Shown here piece by piece: positions 1-8,313 of a stretch of 35,993 nt of DNA. Every line of letters begins with the position of its first letter. Within the stretch, counting starts at the first letter, position 1. Made by a program: the position numbers and the translations under genes. This DNA is from an uncultured Alphaproteobacteria bacterium (GTDB lineage: Bacteria > Pseudomonadota > Alphaproteobacteria > CACZRW01), in assembly GCA_944390645.1 (NCBI GenBank), contig CALXRE010000004.1:1-35993 (forward strand), in the 5' to 3' direction. The notes under the pieces were generated by a model. It searched no databases. It worked only from the letters and a program-made list of their open reading frames with translations, and was not told the DNA's origin.

Positions 1-599
1 ATGCAAATAATTTACCCAAACAAATAAAAGAAGCAAAGAAGAATGGTAAAGAGATTATGCTTCATATTCCCATGGAAGCTCAGAGCTCGGTGGATACTGG
101 TCCACAGTCATTGACTACGCATATGTCAGCATTAGAGGTATCAGAGGTCTTAAAAAAGAACTTATCTTCAGATCTTTTATCTCAAGGCGTTGTAGGAGTA
201 AACAACCATATGGGTAGTAAGTTTACGAAGGATATGAAGAGCATGAAGCATTTTATGAAAGCATATTCTTCTTATGGTCTTTTTTTTATAGATTCTAGGA
301 CGATACCAGGTTCTTTAGGAGTAAGTATTGCAGATTCCATGGGGGTTGCGACAGCAGGTAGGAATGTATTTATAGATAATAAAGATGAAGTTTCGTATAT
401 TTTAGGTCAGTTACATCTTTTAGAGCAAGAAGCAAGGAAAAGAGGTTTTGCGATAGGAATAGGTCATCCACATGATGGAACAATAAAAGCACTTCAAGAA
501 TGGATACCGAGCCTTTCTTCAAAAGGAATATACTTAGTCCCTGTTTCATATATTGTTAAAGAGCGTTTAGCTACGAAAAAAGCAAGAGATAAAGTTTAG
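1..599 (+). CDS. Divergent polysaccharide deacetylase family protein (YibQ-like), 5' partial
   Basis: The reading frame is open from base 3 through the left edge, so the gene is cut at its 5' end; the first in-frame ATG at 57 is internal, because the residues before it (…GKEI then MLHIPME) continue the family motif. About 199 residues are visible. The motifs HIPME, NNHMGSKFT and FFIDSRT, followed by a late GIGHPHDGT stretch, match the divergent polysaccharide deacetylase family (PF04748), predicted envelope proteins related to NodB-type deacetylases. In many alphaproteobacteria this gene follows a carboxyl-terminal protease gene and the murein hydrolase activator envC, which would lie to the left here (inference). 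The stop overlaps the stop of the convergent downstream gene by 4 bases. The substrate is not established for the family. The family call is firm; the function is not. Confidence 0.85.
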   Translation, partial: ANNLPKQIKEAKKNGKEIMLHIPMEAQSSVDTGPQSLTTHMSALEVSEVLKKNLSSDLLSQGVVGVNNHMGSKFTKDMKSMKHFMKAYSSYGLFFIDSRTIPGSLGVSIADSMGVATAGRNVFIDNKDEVSYILGQLHLLEQEARKRGFAIGIGHPHDGTIKALQEWIPSLSSKGIYLVPVSYIVKERLATKKARDKV

Positions 600-1675
600 G
601 CTAAATCAAATGACGAATAAGAAGGTGGTTCATAAACTAGTATTTCAGTAGTTCCTGTAAATTTTAAGGTTTTATCGCCATGAGATATGATTCCTGCCGT
701 ATCTGGTAATCGTCCATGTCTAGATTGGAACTCTTTTACATCTGATAGACTCATTATAAGACCATTTTCGAAGTTAACATTCCATCCATAAGTTGAAGAC
801 GTTTCTATACGAATAACAGAACGTAGAGGTGTTCCAATAAATTCTGCGTTTTCATCATTTGCAGAGAAATAAAATAATTCTTGCTTTTCAGGGGTAATAG
901 AATTTGTTTCTAATAAGATTTCTTTTAAATTATAGTTTTGAAATTCAGTTTTTATATTATTTAAATTAGGTATTTTAATTTCAGAGAAATTAGCAAGATG
1001 TAAAATATTTCCTTGAGGTCCAGTAAGGACAGCAATTTCATCTGGTAGTAATTTTAAAGAGAAGTTATCAAATTTAGCTAGATTTACGACTCTACATCCA
1101 GTAACAACAAGTCCCCAAGCAGCATCTCCTTTTGAACCTAAGTTTCCCATTAAGAATAGATGATTTTTTTCTGTATTATTTTGTTGTTGATTTTCAGGTA
1201 TAGTTATTTTTTCAACATTACAGAAATCAGCACGAAAACCATCTTCACTTAAGAGGGTTCCCCGAGTCATTCCTTTAGGAAAATCGATAGTTTTTCCAGT
1301 TTTTTCAGCTAAAGGGATAATTTCTGTTTTAGAAATTATAATATTCCAATCTGCTAATGAATAAGAAGGAGCACCGATATCAGAAATTTCCAAGATATCA
1401 TTTTCATTTATAGCAATAATTGTTTTTTCTCCATCTCCAAACCCGAAAGTATAAGTGCTAGGTTTTGTTTGAATATTTTGTTTTTCAGAAGTTTTATTAT
1501 CTATATTTTTAGTTTTTTTAGTTTTCCTATTTACTTTAGGGGAAGATTTTGGATTTAAGGGAAGATTATTTTGAGAAGGAAATTCATCTCCGATTTCCAT
1601 TATTTTCATAGCGGAAGGGGTAATTTTTTTTCTATTTGGCATTTTTGCCGTTTTTTTTCTTTTTGAGGCTACCAT
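596..1675 (-). CDS. Unknown basic-N-terminus protein
   Basis: This is a 359-residue protein that I do not recognise. The start is taken as the ATG at 1675, which has an AGGT about 9 bases upstream; an in-frame TTG at 1684 would add three residues. The first 20 residues are strongly basic (KRKK, NRKK), with further lysine- and asparagine-rich sequence to about residue 75. The remaining 280 residues look like a soluble beta-rich fold (alternating hydrophobic strands, many Gly-Asn turns) with no membrane segment, signal peptide or cysteine motif. It lies 79 bases downstream of envZ on the same strand. A TATAAT hexamer on the minus strand at 1725-1730 could give it its own promoter, but the matching -35 is poor. 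It could be a lineage-restricted regulator or structural protein; nothing in the sequence decides this. Confidence 0.75.
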   Translation of the reverse strand: MVASKRKKTAKMPNRKKITPSAMKIMEIGDEFPSQNNLPLNPKSSPKVNRKTKKTKNIDNKTSEKQNIQTKPSTYTFGFGDGEKTIIAINENDILEISDIGAPSYSLADWNIIISKTEIIPLAEKTGKTIDFPKGMTRGTLLSEDGFRADFCNVEKITIPENQQQNNTEKNHLFLMGNLGSKGDAAWGLVVTGCRVVNLAKFDNFSLKLLPDEIAVLTGPQGNILHLANFSEIKIPNLNNIKTEFQNYNLKEILLETNSITPEKQELFYFSANDENAEFIGTPLRSVIRIETSSTYGWNVNFENGLIMSLSDVKEFQSRHGRLPDTAGIISHGDKTLKFTGTTEILVYEPPSYSSFDLA

Positions 1676-1754
1676 TAAGTTCAAACCTGTTTATTTTTAG
1701 ATAAGTCACTATAACAACAAAGTTATTATAAGTCTATATATCAAAAATTAAAAA

Positions 1755-3104
1755 CTATAAAGGAAAGATTAAACGTACTCTTAAACCGCCTAAAGGACTT
1801 TCAGCTAAAGTAATTTCACCACCATGGGCAATAACAATGTCTTTAGTTATTGTAAGTCCGAGCCCGACACCTCCAGTTTGTTGGTTTCTAGAAGCGTCTA
1901 GACGGAAGAAAGCTTTGAAAACATCATTTCGATTTTTTTCTGGGATTCCAGGACCATCATCATCAACGGTTATTTCTAAGAAATTGTTTCTAACACCGAT
2001 ATTTACTTTAGTATATTTAGCGTATCGATTAGCATTTCCTATGATATTAGAGATACAACGAGAGAAATCATTAGGACGTAACATTATTTCTTGTTTTTGT
2101 TCGACATGGAGATCAATATTTGGGTAATTTTTACGCATATTTTGAACGATTTTTTTTACTAAATTTGATACTTCGACTTTTTTGAAAGGTTCTTTACCTT
2201 CGCCTCTTGCAAAAGCTAAATATCCTTCGAGCATATTTTCCATTTCTAAGACGTCTTGATTTAAATCATTTAAGGCATCATTTTTTTTCATCATAGCTAA
2301 TTGTAATTTCATTCTAGTTAAAGGAGTTCGTAGATCGTGAGATACGCCTGCAAGCATAGTAGTTCGTTCATCAAGTTGTCGTTTAATTCTATCTCGCATA
2401 GCAAGGAAAGCGAGAGCAGCTTGTCTAACTTCCGTAGCTCCTTCAGGTTTAAAGTTTTCTACATCATGACCTTTTCCTAAGCTATCAGCAGCTTTAGCCA
2501 ATCGTTTTATAGATCGTACTTGGATTCGCAAGAATAAGATAGCAACAATAAATAATAAAAGAGAAGAGCCTAGCATCCAAGCGGAGAATACATAAGCAGT
2601 TGAACTAAAGAAACGTTTTTTAGGTACGGTTACGGTTAGTAGTCCGTCAGGTTGACGTATATATATATTAACACTTTTTTTTAAGCTTCCTTCTTGAATA
2701 GAAAAGGTTTCTCCGAAAGCGAATTTTAAAGCTCTACTAAGTTCGGACACGACCATACTATCAGTATCTAAAGATGTATTAGTAGGGAGTCTTGCATTTT
2801 TGGTAAAGAAAAAACCGATTTTCAAATTTCGTTGAGCTGCATCGAATAAGGGTTTGAGATTTTTTTCATCAGTTTTTTGCATTAAAGCGATAACAAAAGT
2901 AAGATCACCAGCAATGCTATTAGCCATTCGTCTACTTATAGTTTGCCAATGTTGATCATAGAAGAAGATAGCAATTATAAGCTGCAGAAGGATTAAAGGA
3001 ATAACGATAATAAGTAAAGAACGAGCCCATAAACCTTTAGGCATTATATGATAATGGATGAAATTGATAAATTTGGTAAGGAAAGATAGATAATTATTTT
3101 TCAT
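1755..3104 (-). CDS. envZ: EnvZ-type sensor histidine kinase
   Basis: A 449-residue membrane histidine kinase, partner of the adjacent OmpR-type regulator. The ATG at 3104 is chosen because a GGGAGA lies 10 bases upstream and the ompR stop is 19 bases away; the frame is open further upstream, but only inside ompR. Order of parts: a transmembrane helix at about 29-49, a periplasmic loop at about 50-172, a second helix at about 174-193, a HAMP linker, the H-box AGVSHDLRTPLTR with phospho-acceptor His256, an N-box (IGNANRYAK), G1 (DDGPGIP) and G2 (GVGLGLTI). The H-box is close to that of enterobacterial EnvZ. It is expected to autophosphorylate and to control the phosphorylation of the regulator. 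The stimulus cannot be read from the sequence. Alphaproteobacteria have several EnvZ-like kinases, so the symbol denotes the family rather than an orthologous role in porin control. Confidence 0.88.
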   Translation of the reverse strand: MKNNYLSFLTKFINFIHYHIMPKGLWARSLLIIVIPLILLQLIIAIFFYDQHWQTISRRMANSIAGDLTFVIALMQKTDEKNLKPLFDAAQRNLKIGFFFTKNARLPTNTSLDTDSMVVSELSRALKFAFGETFSIQEGSLKKSVNIYIRQPDGLLTVTVPKKRFFSSTAYVFSAWMLGSSLLLFIVAILFLRIQVRSIKRLAKAADSLGKGHDVENFKPEGATEVRQAALAFLAMRDRIKRQLDERTTMLAGVSHDLRTPLTRMKLQLAMMKKNDALNDLNQDVLEMENMLEGYLAFARGEGKEPFKKVEVSNLVKKIVQNMRKNYPNIDLHVEQKQEIMLRPNDFSRCISNIIGNANRYAKYTKVNIGVRNNFLEITVDDDGPGIPEKNRNDVFKAFFRLDASRNQQTGGVGLGLTITKDIVIAHGGEITLAESPLGGLRVRLIFPL

Positions 3105-3123
3105 ATTAAAAATATCTCCCTGT

Positions 3124-3837
3124 TTAGTCAGGCAATAAAATATAACCCTTTCCTCGGATTGTTTGGAGATATCGAGGTACTTTAGGATCAGGTTCAATTT
3201 TAGTTCTTAAGCGAGTAATTTGAACATCTATTGTTCGAGGATTATTTTCATCTCCAGTTTTTCGGACAATATCTTCTCTAGTTAAGATTTGTCCGGTTTG
3301 AGAAGCAAAGATTTTTAATAAAGTTGATTCTGCAGGAGTAAGTTTAATTTTTTGACCATTTTTCAACAAACAAGCATTTTCTGTATCATAAGAACAAAGA
3401 CCAAGTTTTAATATTCCTTTATTTTCTTCTTTTACAGAAGGGATTCTTTTTAGAATATTTTTTATTCTTAATAGTAGTTCTTTAGGTTCAAAGGGTTTAG
3501 TTAAATAATCATCAGCCCCGCTTTCTAAGCCTGATATTCGATTTTCTGGTTCTCCCATAGCCGTTAACATTAATATAGGTATATTTGTAAATTTTCGGAT
3601 ATCATTTGTAAAATCAATACCATTTTCTTCTGGCATCATAATATCGACAACAAGTAGATCGAAAATAAATAACTTCATTATTTCACGAGCTTCAGTAGTA
3701 TTTTTAGAAGTTGAGACTCTGAAGTCATTTTCTTGTAAGAAACGACGTAATAACTCTCTTAGACGTGTATCATCATCTATAACAAGGATATGTTTTTTAT
3801 ATTTATTTTGATTGTTTAAATGCATTTTTATCATCAT
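3124..3837 (-). CDS. ompR: OmpR-family response regulator
   Basis: A 237-residue two-component regulator. The receiver domain (about 16-130) shows the acidic pocket DDD at 21-23, phospho-acceptor Asp65 in VVDIMMPEENG, and Lys114 in LTKPFEP. A winged-helix DNA-binding domain (about 145-235) ends in RTIDVQITRLRTKIEPDPK and IRGKGYILLPD, typical of OmpR/PhoB. The start is uncertain: the ATGs at 3837, 3834 and 3825 all lie inside the 3' end of pgsA and none has a clear Shine-Dalgarno sequence, so translation is probably coupled to pgsA. The gene for the cognate kinase follows after 19 bases. Its targets are unknown; envelope genes are the usual ones for the family. Confidence 0.9.
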   Translation of the reverse strand: MMIKMHLNNQNKYKKHILVIDDDTRLRELLRRFLQENDFRVSTSKNTTEAREIMKLFIFDLLVVDIMMPEENGIDFTNDIRKFTNIPILMLTAMGEPENRISGLESGADDYLTKPFEPKELLLRIKNILKRIPSVKEENKGILKLGLCSYDTENACLLKNGQKIKLTPAESTLLKIFASQTGQILTREDIVRKTGDENNPRTIDVQITRLRTKIEPDPKVPRYLQTIRGKGYILLPD

Positions 3838-4396
3838 TTTTTTGAGATATAGGGACAGCGTCCATATATTTCATACCAGCACGTAAATAATCATATCCTG
3901 TGATTATAGTTAACATAGCAGCGATCCATAATAGAATGGAACCGATATCAGCTAATAACCATATTTCTTTACCAAAGATGATTACAGGTATTGCAGTCAT
4001 TTGGAAACCAGTTTTCCATTTAGCTAATTTTGTGACCGGCATACTTACTTGTAGTTCTGCAAGATATTCACGCAAACCAGAGACCGTAATTTCTCGGCAA
4101 AGGATTATTAAAGCAGGAATAATTCCAAGGAAAGGAATCTGCATAGTTGCAACTAACATAAATAAGACAGAAGAGACAAGAAGTTTATCTGCGATAGGAT
4201 CTAGGAAGCGACCGAAACTAGATAATTGATTCATCGTTCTAGCAAGATATCCGTCGAAATAATCAGTTACAGCAGCGGCAATAAATAGAATTCCACAAAG
4301 TAATATAGCAAAAGGGCTATTAAAGAAGAACAGCAAAACGATCAAAGGAATAACAAGGATTCTTGATATTGTAAGGATATTAGGCAAATTATACAC
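3803..4396 (-). CDS. pgsA: CDP-diacylglycerol--glycerol-3-phosphate 3-phosphatidyltransferase
   Basis: A 197-residue membrane enzyme making phosphatidylglycerol phosphate from CDP-diacylglycerol and glycerol-3-phosphate, the committed step to phosphatidylglycerol and cardiolipin. The CDP-alcohol phosphotransferase signature D-x2-DG-x2-AR-x8-G-x3-D-x3-D is complete (DYFDGYLAR … GRFLDPIADK at about residues 45-71), so the metal-binding aspartates are present. Several hydrophobic segments span the rest. The start is GTG with a strong GGGGAAG 8 bases upstream. It sits 41 bases after uvrC, an arrangement common in proteobacteria, and its 3' end overlaps ompR by 35 bases. The length is normal for the family. 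Confidence 0.93.
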   Translation of the reverse strand: MYNLPNILTISRILVIPLIVLLFFFNSPFAILLCGILFIAAAVTDYFDGYLARTMNQLSSFGRFLDPIADKLLVSSVLFMLVATMQIPFLGIIPALIILCREITVSGLREYLAELQVSMPVTKLAKWKTGFQMTAIPVIIFGKEIWLLADIGSILLWIAAMLTIITGYDYLRAGMKYMDAVPISQKNDDKNAFKQSK

Positions 4397-4437
4397 TTTT
4401 AGACTTCCCCAAAAAATAAAAATAAGACTCTCTATAA

Positions 4438-6276
4438 TTAACCATAAGGGTGAAAGTATGTATAGACTTTTTTAGCAATATTTTCATTTATTCCTTCTAC
4501 GGTTAAGAGTTCGCTTAAAGAAGCTTGAGCAACCTCTCGAGCAGAACCAAAATGTTCCAGTAGAGCTTTTTTTCTTTTAGCCCCAATACCTATTATATTA
4601 TCTAATTTATTAGAGAACATAGCTTTTTCTCTTCGATTTCGATGAGATCCTATAGCAAAGCGATGAGCTTCATCTCTTAGTCTTTGGATATAGAATAATA
4701 AAGGAGAATTAAGAGGAAGTTTTAAACGTTTTCCAGAATCAAGGATTAAGGTTTCATCGCCTGCATTTCGATTTTCTCCTTTTGCGACTCCTAGAATTTT
4801 TATTGTCGAGATTTTTAAGTTATCCATAACTTCTTGAGCAATTTTAAATTGTCCTTTTCCCCCGTCTACAATAATTAAATCAGGCAAATCATTTTCTTTT
4901 ATTCCTCTAGAAAGTCTTCTAGTTAATACTTCTCGCATCATTGCATAATCGTCTCCTGGAGTTATGTTTTTTGTAGAGATATTAAATCTACGGTAAGCAC
5001 TTTTTTTAAAGCCGTCAGGAGAAGCGACAATCATAGCTCCAACAGCATTAGTTCCTTGGATATGACTATTATCAAATACTTCTATTCTTTTAGGAGGATT
5101 TTTAAGACCGATAATTTCTGCTAATTCATAGTTTATTTTATCATCAGCGGTTTTTTCGATTTTATGTCTAGCTAGAGCTTCTTTTGCGTTTAACAAGGCG
5201 TTTTCTAGCAATTTTTTTCGGATACTTTTAGGATTAAAATTTATTTTAAGATTTAAAGCTTTTTCGATTTCTTTTTCATCTTTTAATTTGTGACTTAGAA
5301 TAATTTCTTTAGGTTTATCATGGGATTGATAGAATTGCCCAATAAAGGTTTCTAAGATTTCATTTTCAGTAATTTCTTTAATTCCTGTATTAAAATAAGG
5401 GTAATTTCCACAATTAAAACCAGATCTGATAAAGAAGACTTGGATACAAGCAAGATCATCTTCTTTATATATTGCAATAATATCAATTTCTGTTTCAGAA
5501 GAGATATCAATTATTGTATGAGTTTGTACTTGGTTTAAAGCTTTAATTCTATCTCTAATAATAGCGGCTTCTTCGTATTTTTGTTTTTTGCTTAGATAAG
5601 CCATTTTTTCTCCGAGGTTTCGTTGTATTTCAGAGCTTTTCCCTTTCATAAAGGATTTAGCATCATGAACCATTTTTAAATATTCAGTATTTTCAATTTT
5701 TCCTACGCAAGGAGCAGAACATTGTTTAATTTGGAATAAAAGGCAAGGTCTTATTCTGCTTTCAAAGACAGAATCAGAGCAAGAACGTAAAAGGAAAGCT
5801 TTTTGTAGTATTTTCAAGGTTTGATTTACAGCTTGTACCGAAGCGAAAGGACCAAAATAAGTTCCTTTAATATTTTTTGTTCCTCTGTGTTTTAGTATTT
5901 GAGGCCATTTTTCATTTTCTGTAATTAGAATATGAGGGAAAGTTTTATCATCACGAAGAAGGATATTGAAATGAGGCTTAAGATTTTTAATAAGGTCGTT
6001 TTCTAGTAAGAAAGCTTCGGCTTCACTATTAGTAGTGATTACAATTAAGTCTTCTGTCATAGAGACCATAAGCTGTATTCTTGCAGATAGTCGTTCAAAT
6101 TGAGTATAATTTGTAATTCTTTTACGTAAATTTTTAGCCTTACCGACATAAAGAACGTTGCCATTTTTATCTAGCATGCGATATACCCCAGGTTGGGTAG
6201 GCAAAGAAGGGAGGCGTTTTTTTATCAATGAAGCGCCTCGGAGGAAACTACTAATTTTCTGAGATTTTTCCGCCAA
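4438..6276 (-). CDS. uvrC: Excinuclease ABC subunit C
   Basis: A 612-residue nucleotide-excision-repair nuclease that cuts on both sides of a lesion in the UvrB-DNA complex. The GIY-YIG domain is at about 24-105 (PGVYRMLDKNGNVLYVGKAKN); a UVR motif for UvrB contact lies near 205-240 (KKQKYEEAAIIRDRIKAL); the RNase-H-like 5'-incision domain starts near IEVFDNSHIQGT, with its aspartates in place (FDNSH, IIVDGGKGQ); tandem helix-hairpin-helix motifs close the C terminus. The start is TTG, supported by AAAGAGGA 5-6 bases upstream and by the absence of a better ATG. It lies in the same run as uvrB, separated by the reductase gene, so two excinuclease subunits are probably made from one unit. UvrA is not in the window. 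Confidence 0.95.
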   Translation of the reverse strand: MAEKSQKISSFLRGASLIKKRLPSLPTQPGVYRMLDKNGNVLYVGKAKNLRKRITNYTQFERLSARIQLMVSMTEDLIVITTNSEAEAFLLENDLIKNLKPHFNILLRDDKTFPHILITENEKWPQILKHRGTKNIKGTYFGPFASVQAVNQTLKILQKAFLLRSCSDSVFESRIRPCLLFQIKQCSAPCVGKIENTEYLKMVHDAKSFMKGKSSEIQRNLGEKMAYLSKKQKYEEAAIIRDRIKALNQVQTHTIIDISSETEIDIIAIYKEDDLACIQVFFIRSGFNCGNYPYFNTGIKEITENEILETFIGQFYQSHDKPKEIILSHKLKDEKEIEKALNLKINFNPKSIRKKLLENALLNAKEALARHKIEKTADDKINYELAEIIGLKNPPKRIEVFDNSHIQGTNAVGAMIVASPDGFKKSAYRRFNISTKNITPGDDYAMMREVLTRRLSRGIKENDLPDLIIVDGGKGQFKIAQEVMDNLKISTIKILGVAKGENRNAGDETLILDSGKRLKLPLNSPLLFYIQRLRDEAHRFAIGSHRNRREKAMFSNKLDNIIGIGAKRKKALLEHFGSAREVAQASLSELLTVEGINENIAKKVYTYFHPYG

Positions 6277-6336
6277 TTTTTCCTCTTTAATTTAGCGTAT
6301 TAGATTACATAGTAAGTAATTTTCATAAGAGAATGT

Positions 6337-8313
6337 TTATAGATGTTGTCCTCCATCAATAATAATTGTTTCTCCAGTTAAAGCATCGGTATTAAGAATG
6401 AATTTAATAGCATTATATATTTGAAGAGGATTTGTTTTTTGTTTTAGTGGTAAAGTAGCTATTTTAGCCTCCATTTCTTTAGCGTTCATTTCAGGCGAAG
6501 GAAGCACTATACCAGGAGCAATGGCATTTACTCTGATATTAGGAGCTAAAGCGAGAGCAACCATTTTTGTCATATCAGCCAAGGCACATTTGCTTAATGT
6601 ATAGCTGAAGAAAGCAGGATTTGGTCTTACAGTTTTTTGATCGGTTATATTAATAATGTTTCCGATAGAGCCATCATTTGAAGCAAACTGAGCAGCAAAA
6701 TCTTGCATTAAAAGGAAGGGAGCGCGTAAGTTTATCATCATATGTTTATTCCAAGTTTCTAGGGATACAGAATCAAAGGAATCTTTTTCAAACACAGCAG
6801 CACAATTTATTAAGCAGTCTACTTTTTCAAAAACACTAAATATTTGAGGGAAGATTTGTACTACTTCATTTTCATCTTCTAGATCAGCCTGTAATAGAGC
6901 GGTTCGAACTTTACATTTTCCAATTTCTCTAGCCAATTCGCGAGCTTCAGCAATAGAGTTATTACAATGGATAATAACGTTCCAACCATCTTTAGCAAAA
7001 CCCAGAGCGATTTCTTTCCCGATTCGTTTAGCAGCACCAGTGATTAGAACAGTTTTTCTTTCTGCTGCAGCCAAAGGAGTTGGTCGCAATTGAGTTTTGA
7101 AGCTTTCATTTTTTTTAGTGTCTATATTTAGATTATTCATAGGAATAGCAGGTTTTATATGCAATTTTTCCTCTATTTTATCAGAAGGTTTTTTAATTAT
7201 AGTTACAGAAGAATTTGAAGAAGCTGAAGCATTAGGGAAAGCGTTTAATTCCCAAGTATGTATATTATCATTAGTTTTTATAGTTAAAGATATAGTTCTA
7301 GGTTTATTTTCTTCTTCTTTATTTATGTTTATTAAGCGAATATGTTCAAGTACACTTTCATATACAATAAAAGAATCTTTTCCTTGTAAGAGCAGACACC
7401 CATGTTGATCTATATTAGTAAGAGTAATAGAAGTATCTTCTACTTGCCCATTTTCATCTAAAAATAGAGCCCAAGGACGAAGGCGATCATTATTTTGTCG
7501 TCCAGCGACTATTTTTATATTTAAGGATTTAATTTGCTCATTAGCTAATTCCTTTAAAGATAATCCTGGAGCAAAGGATTCAGGATATAAAGTCATAAAG
7601 TTTTCTTCGCCGATTAATAGTTTTAATCTAATATTATTATATAGAGCACTTTCTGGTTTAAGGATATCACAGAAGCCAATAGTTAGAGAGTCTCCAGCAT
7701 TATCGAAATAGATAGCAGCATGTTGGAAACCATCAGGGTTTAGTAAAGAATAAGCACCTTTTGCAATGGTATGGAATATATGTCCAGCAAGGATCTGTGG
7801 TCCATAAGTTTCTGAATCCCAAATAAGTACAGGGTTTTTAGATTCTAAAGAAGCTGGTTTTGTTTTTTCTAAGAAGGCATGGTTTTCTCGATCTATCCAA
7901 AATATTTCGCCATTTTTTTCTTTTGCAGGAATAGCCTTCCAATTTAGAGAACGTTCAAAGAAGAATAAGGATCCATTTTTATTGCCTGCCAGATTAGAGA
8001 AGTCAGGAATATTTTGGTTTAAAGAGAAGCCATTATTGATAAGGAAGAAGCTTATTTTTTTACGAATATAATCTTTTGGTAAAGCAAAAGAACTTACAGT
8101 AGGGATTAAGGAATCTGGAGCTAAGTTAGGAAAAGCGATTTTAGGATTTTTTAAAAATCCATTATCATCAACTTCATATATTCCGAAGATATGAGGTCCA
8201 CTTAGAGATTTTAAAAAAGTTAATTTTACAGGGAAATCATATTTAAGGAAAAGATTTCCAGGTATTTCTTCAGCTTTTCGATTATACTGTAAAGGGTTTA
8301 AATTTTCTTCCAC
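6337..8313 (-). CDS. FolM/pteridine-reductase-like SDR with ~410-residue unknown N-terminal extension
   Basis: A 658-residue protein in one uninterrupted frame. Residues about 418-658 are a short-chain dehydrogenase: the cofactor loop TGAAKRIG (425-432), NCAA (503-506), the active-site pair Tyr571 and Lys575 in YTLSK, and the end IIIDGGQHL. The usual catalytic Ser is replaced in ITDQ (556-559), as in the FolM/PTR1-like reductases usually coded beside uvrC in alphaproteobacteria, which are normally only about 250 residues long. Residues 1-410 match nothing I know: no signal peptide, no helical membrane segment, and a mixed alpha/beta or beta-rich character, then a low-complexity Ser/Asn and Lys linker (about 360-415). 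The start is GTG with AAGAGG upstream; it overlaps the end of uvrB by 16 bases. The SDR part probably reduces a pteridine (dihydromonapterin-like) with NADPH; the N-terminal role is unknown. Confidence 0.88.
   Translation of the reverse strand: MEENLNPLQYNRKAEEIPGNLFLKYDFPVKLTFLKSLSGPHIFGIYEVDDNGFLKNPKIAFPNLAPDSLIPTVSSFALPKDYIRKKISFFLINNGFSLNQNIPDFSNLAGNKNGSLFFFERSLNWKAIPAKEKNGEIFWIDRENHAFLEKTKPASLESKNPVLIWDSETYGPQILAGHIFHTIAKGAYSLLNPDGFQHAAIYFDNAGDSLTIGFCDILKPESALYNNIRLKLLIGEENFMTLYPESFAPGLSLKELANEQIKSLNIKIVAGRQNNDRLRPWALFLDENGQVEDTSITLTNIDQHGCLLLQGKDSFIVYESVLEHIRLININKEEENKPRTISLTIKTNDNIHTWELNAFPNASASSNSSVTIIKKPSDKIEEKLHIKPAIPMNNLNIDTKKNESFKTQLRPTPLAAAERKTVLITGAAKRIGKEIALGFAKDGWNVIIHCNNSIAEARELAREIGKCKVRTALLQADLEDENEVVQIFPQIFSVFEKVDCLINCAAVFEKDSFDSVSLETWNKHMMINLRAPFLLMQDFAAQFASNDGSIGNIINITDQKTVRPNPAFFSYTLSKCALADMTKMVALALAPNIRVNAIAPGIVLPSPEMNAKEMEAKIATLPLKQKTNPLQIYNAIKFILNTDALTGETIIIDGGQHL

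Noticed and set aside
1837-2127. Open frame on the plus strand inside envZ
   Set aside because: It lies wholly opposite a clear histidine kinase gene, has no ribosome binding site, and its translation shows no family pattern.
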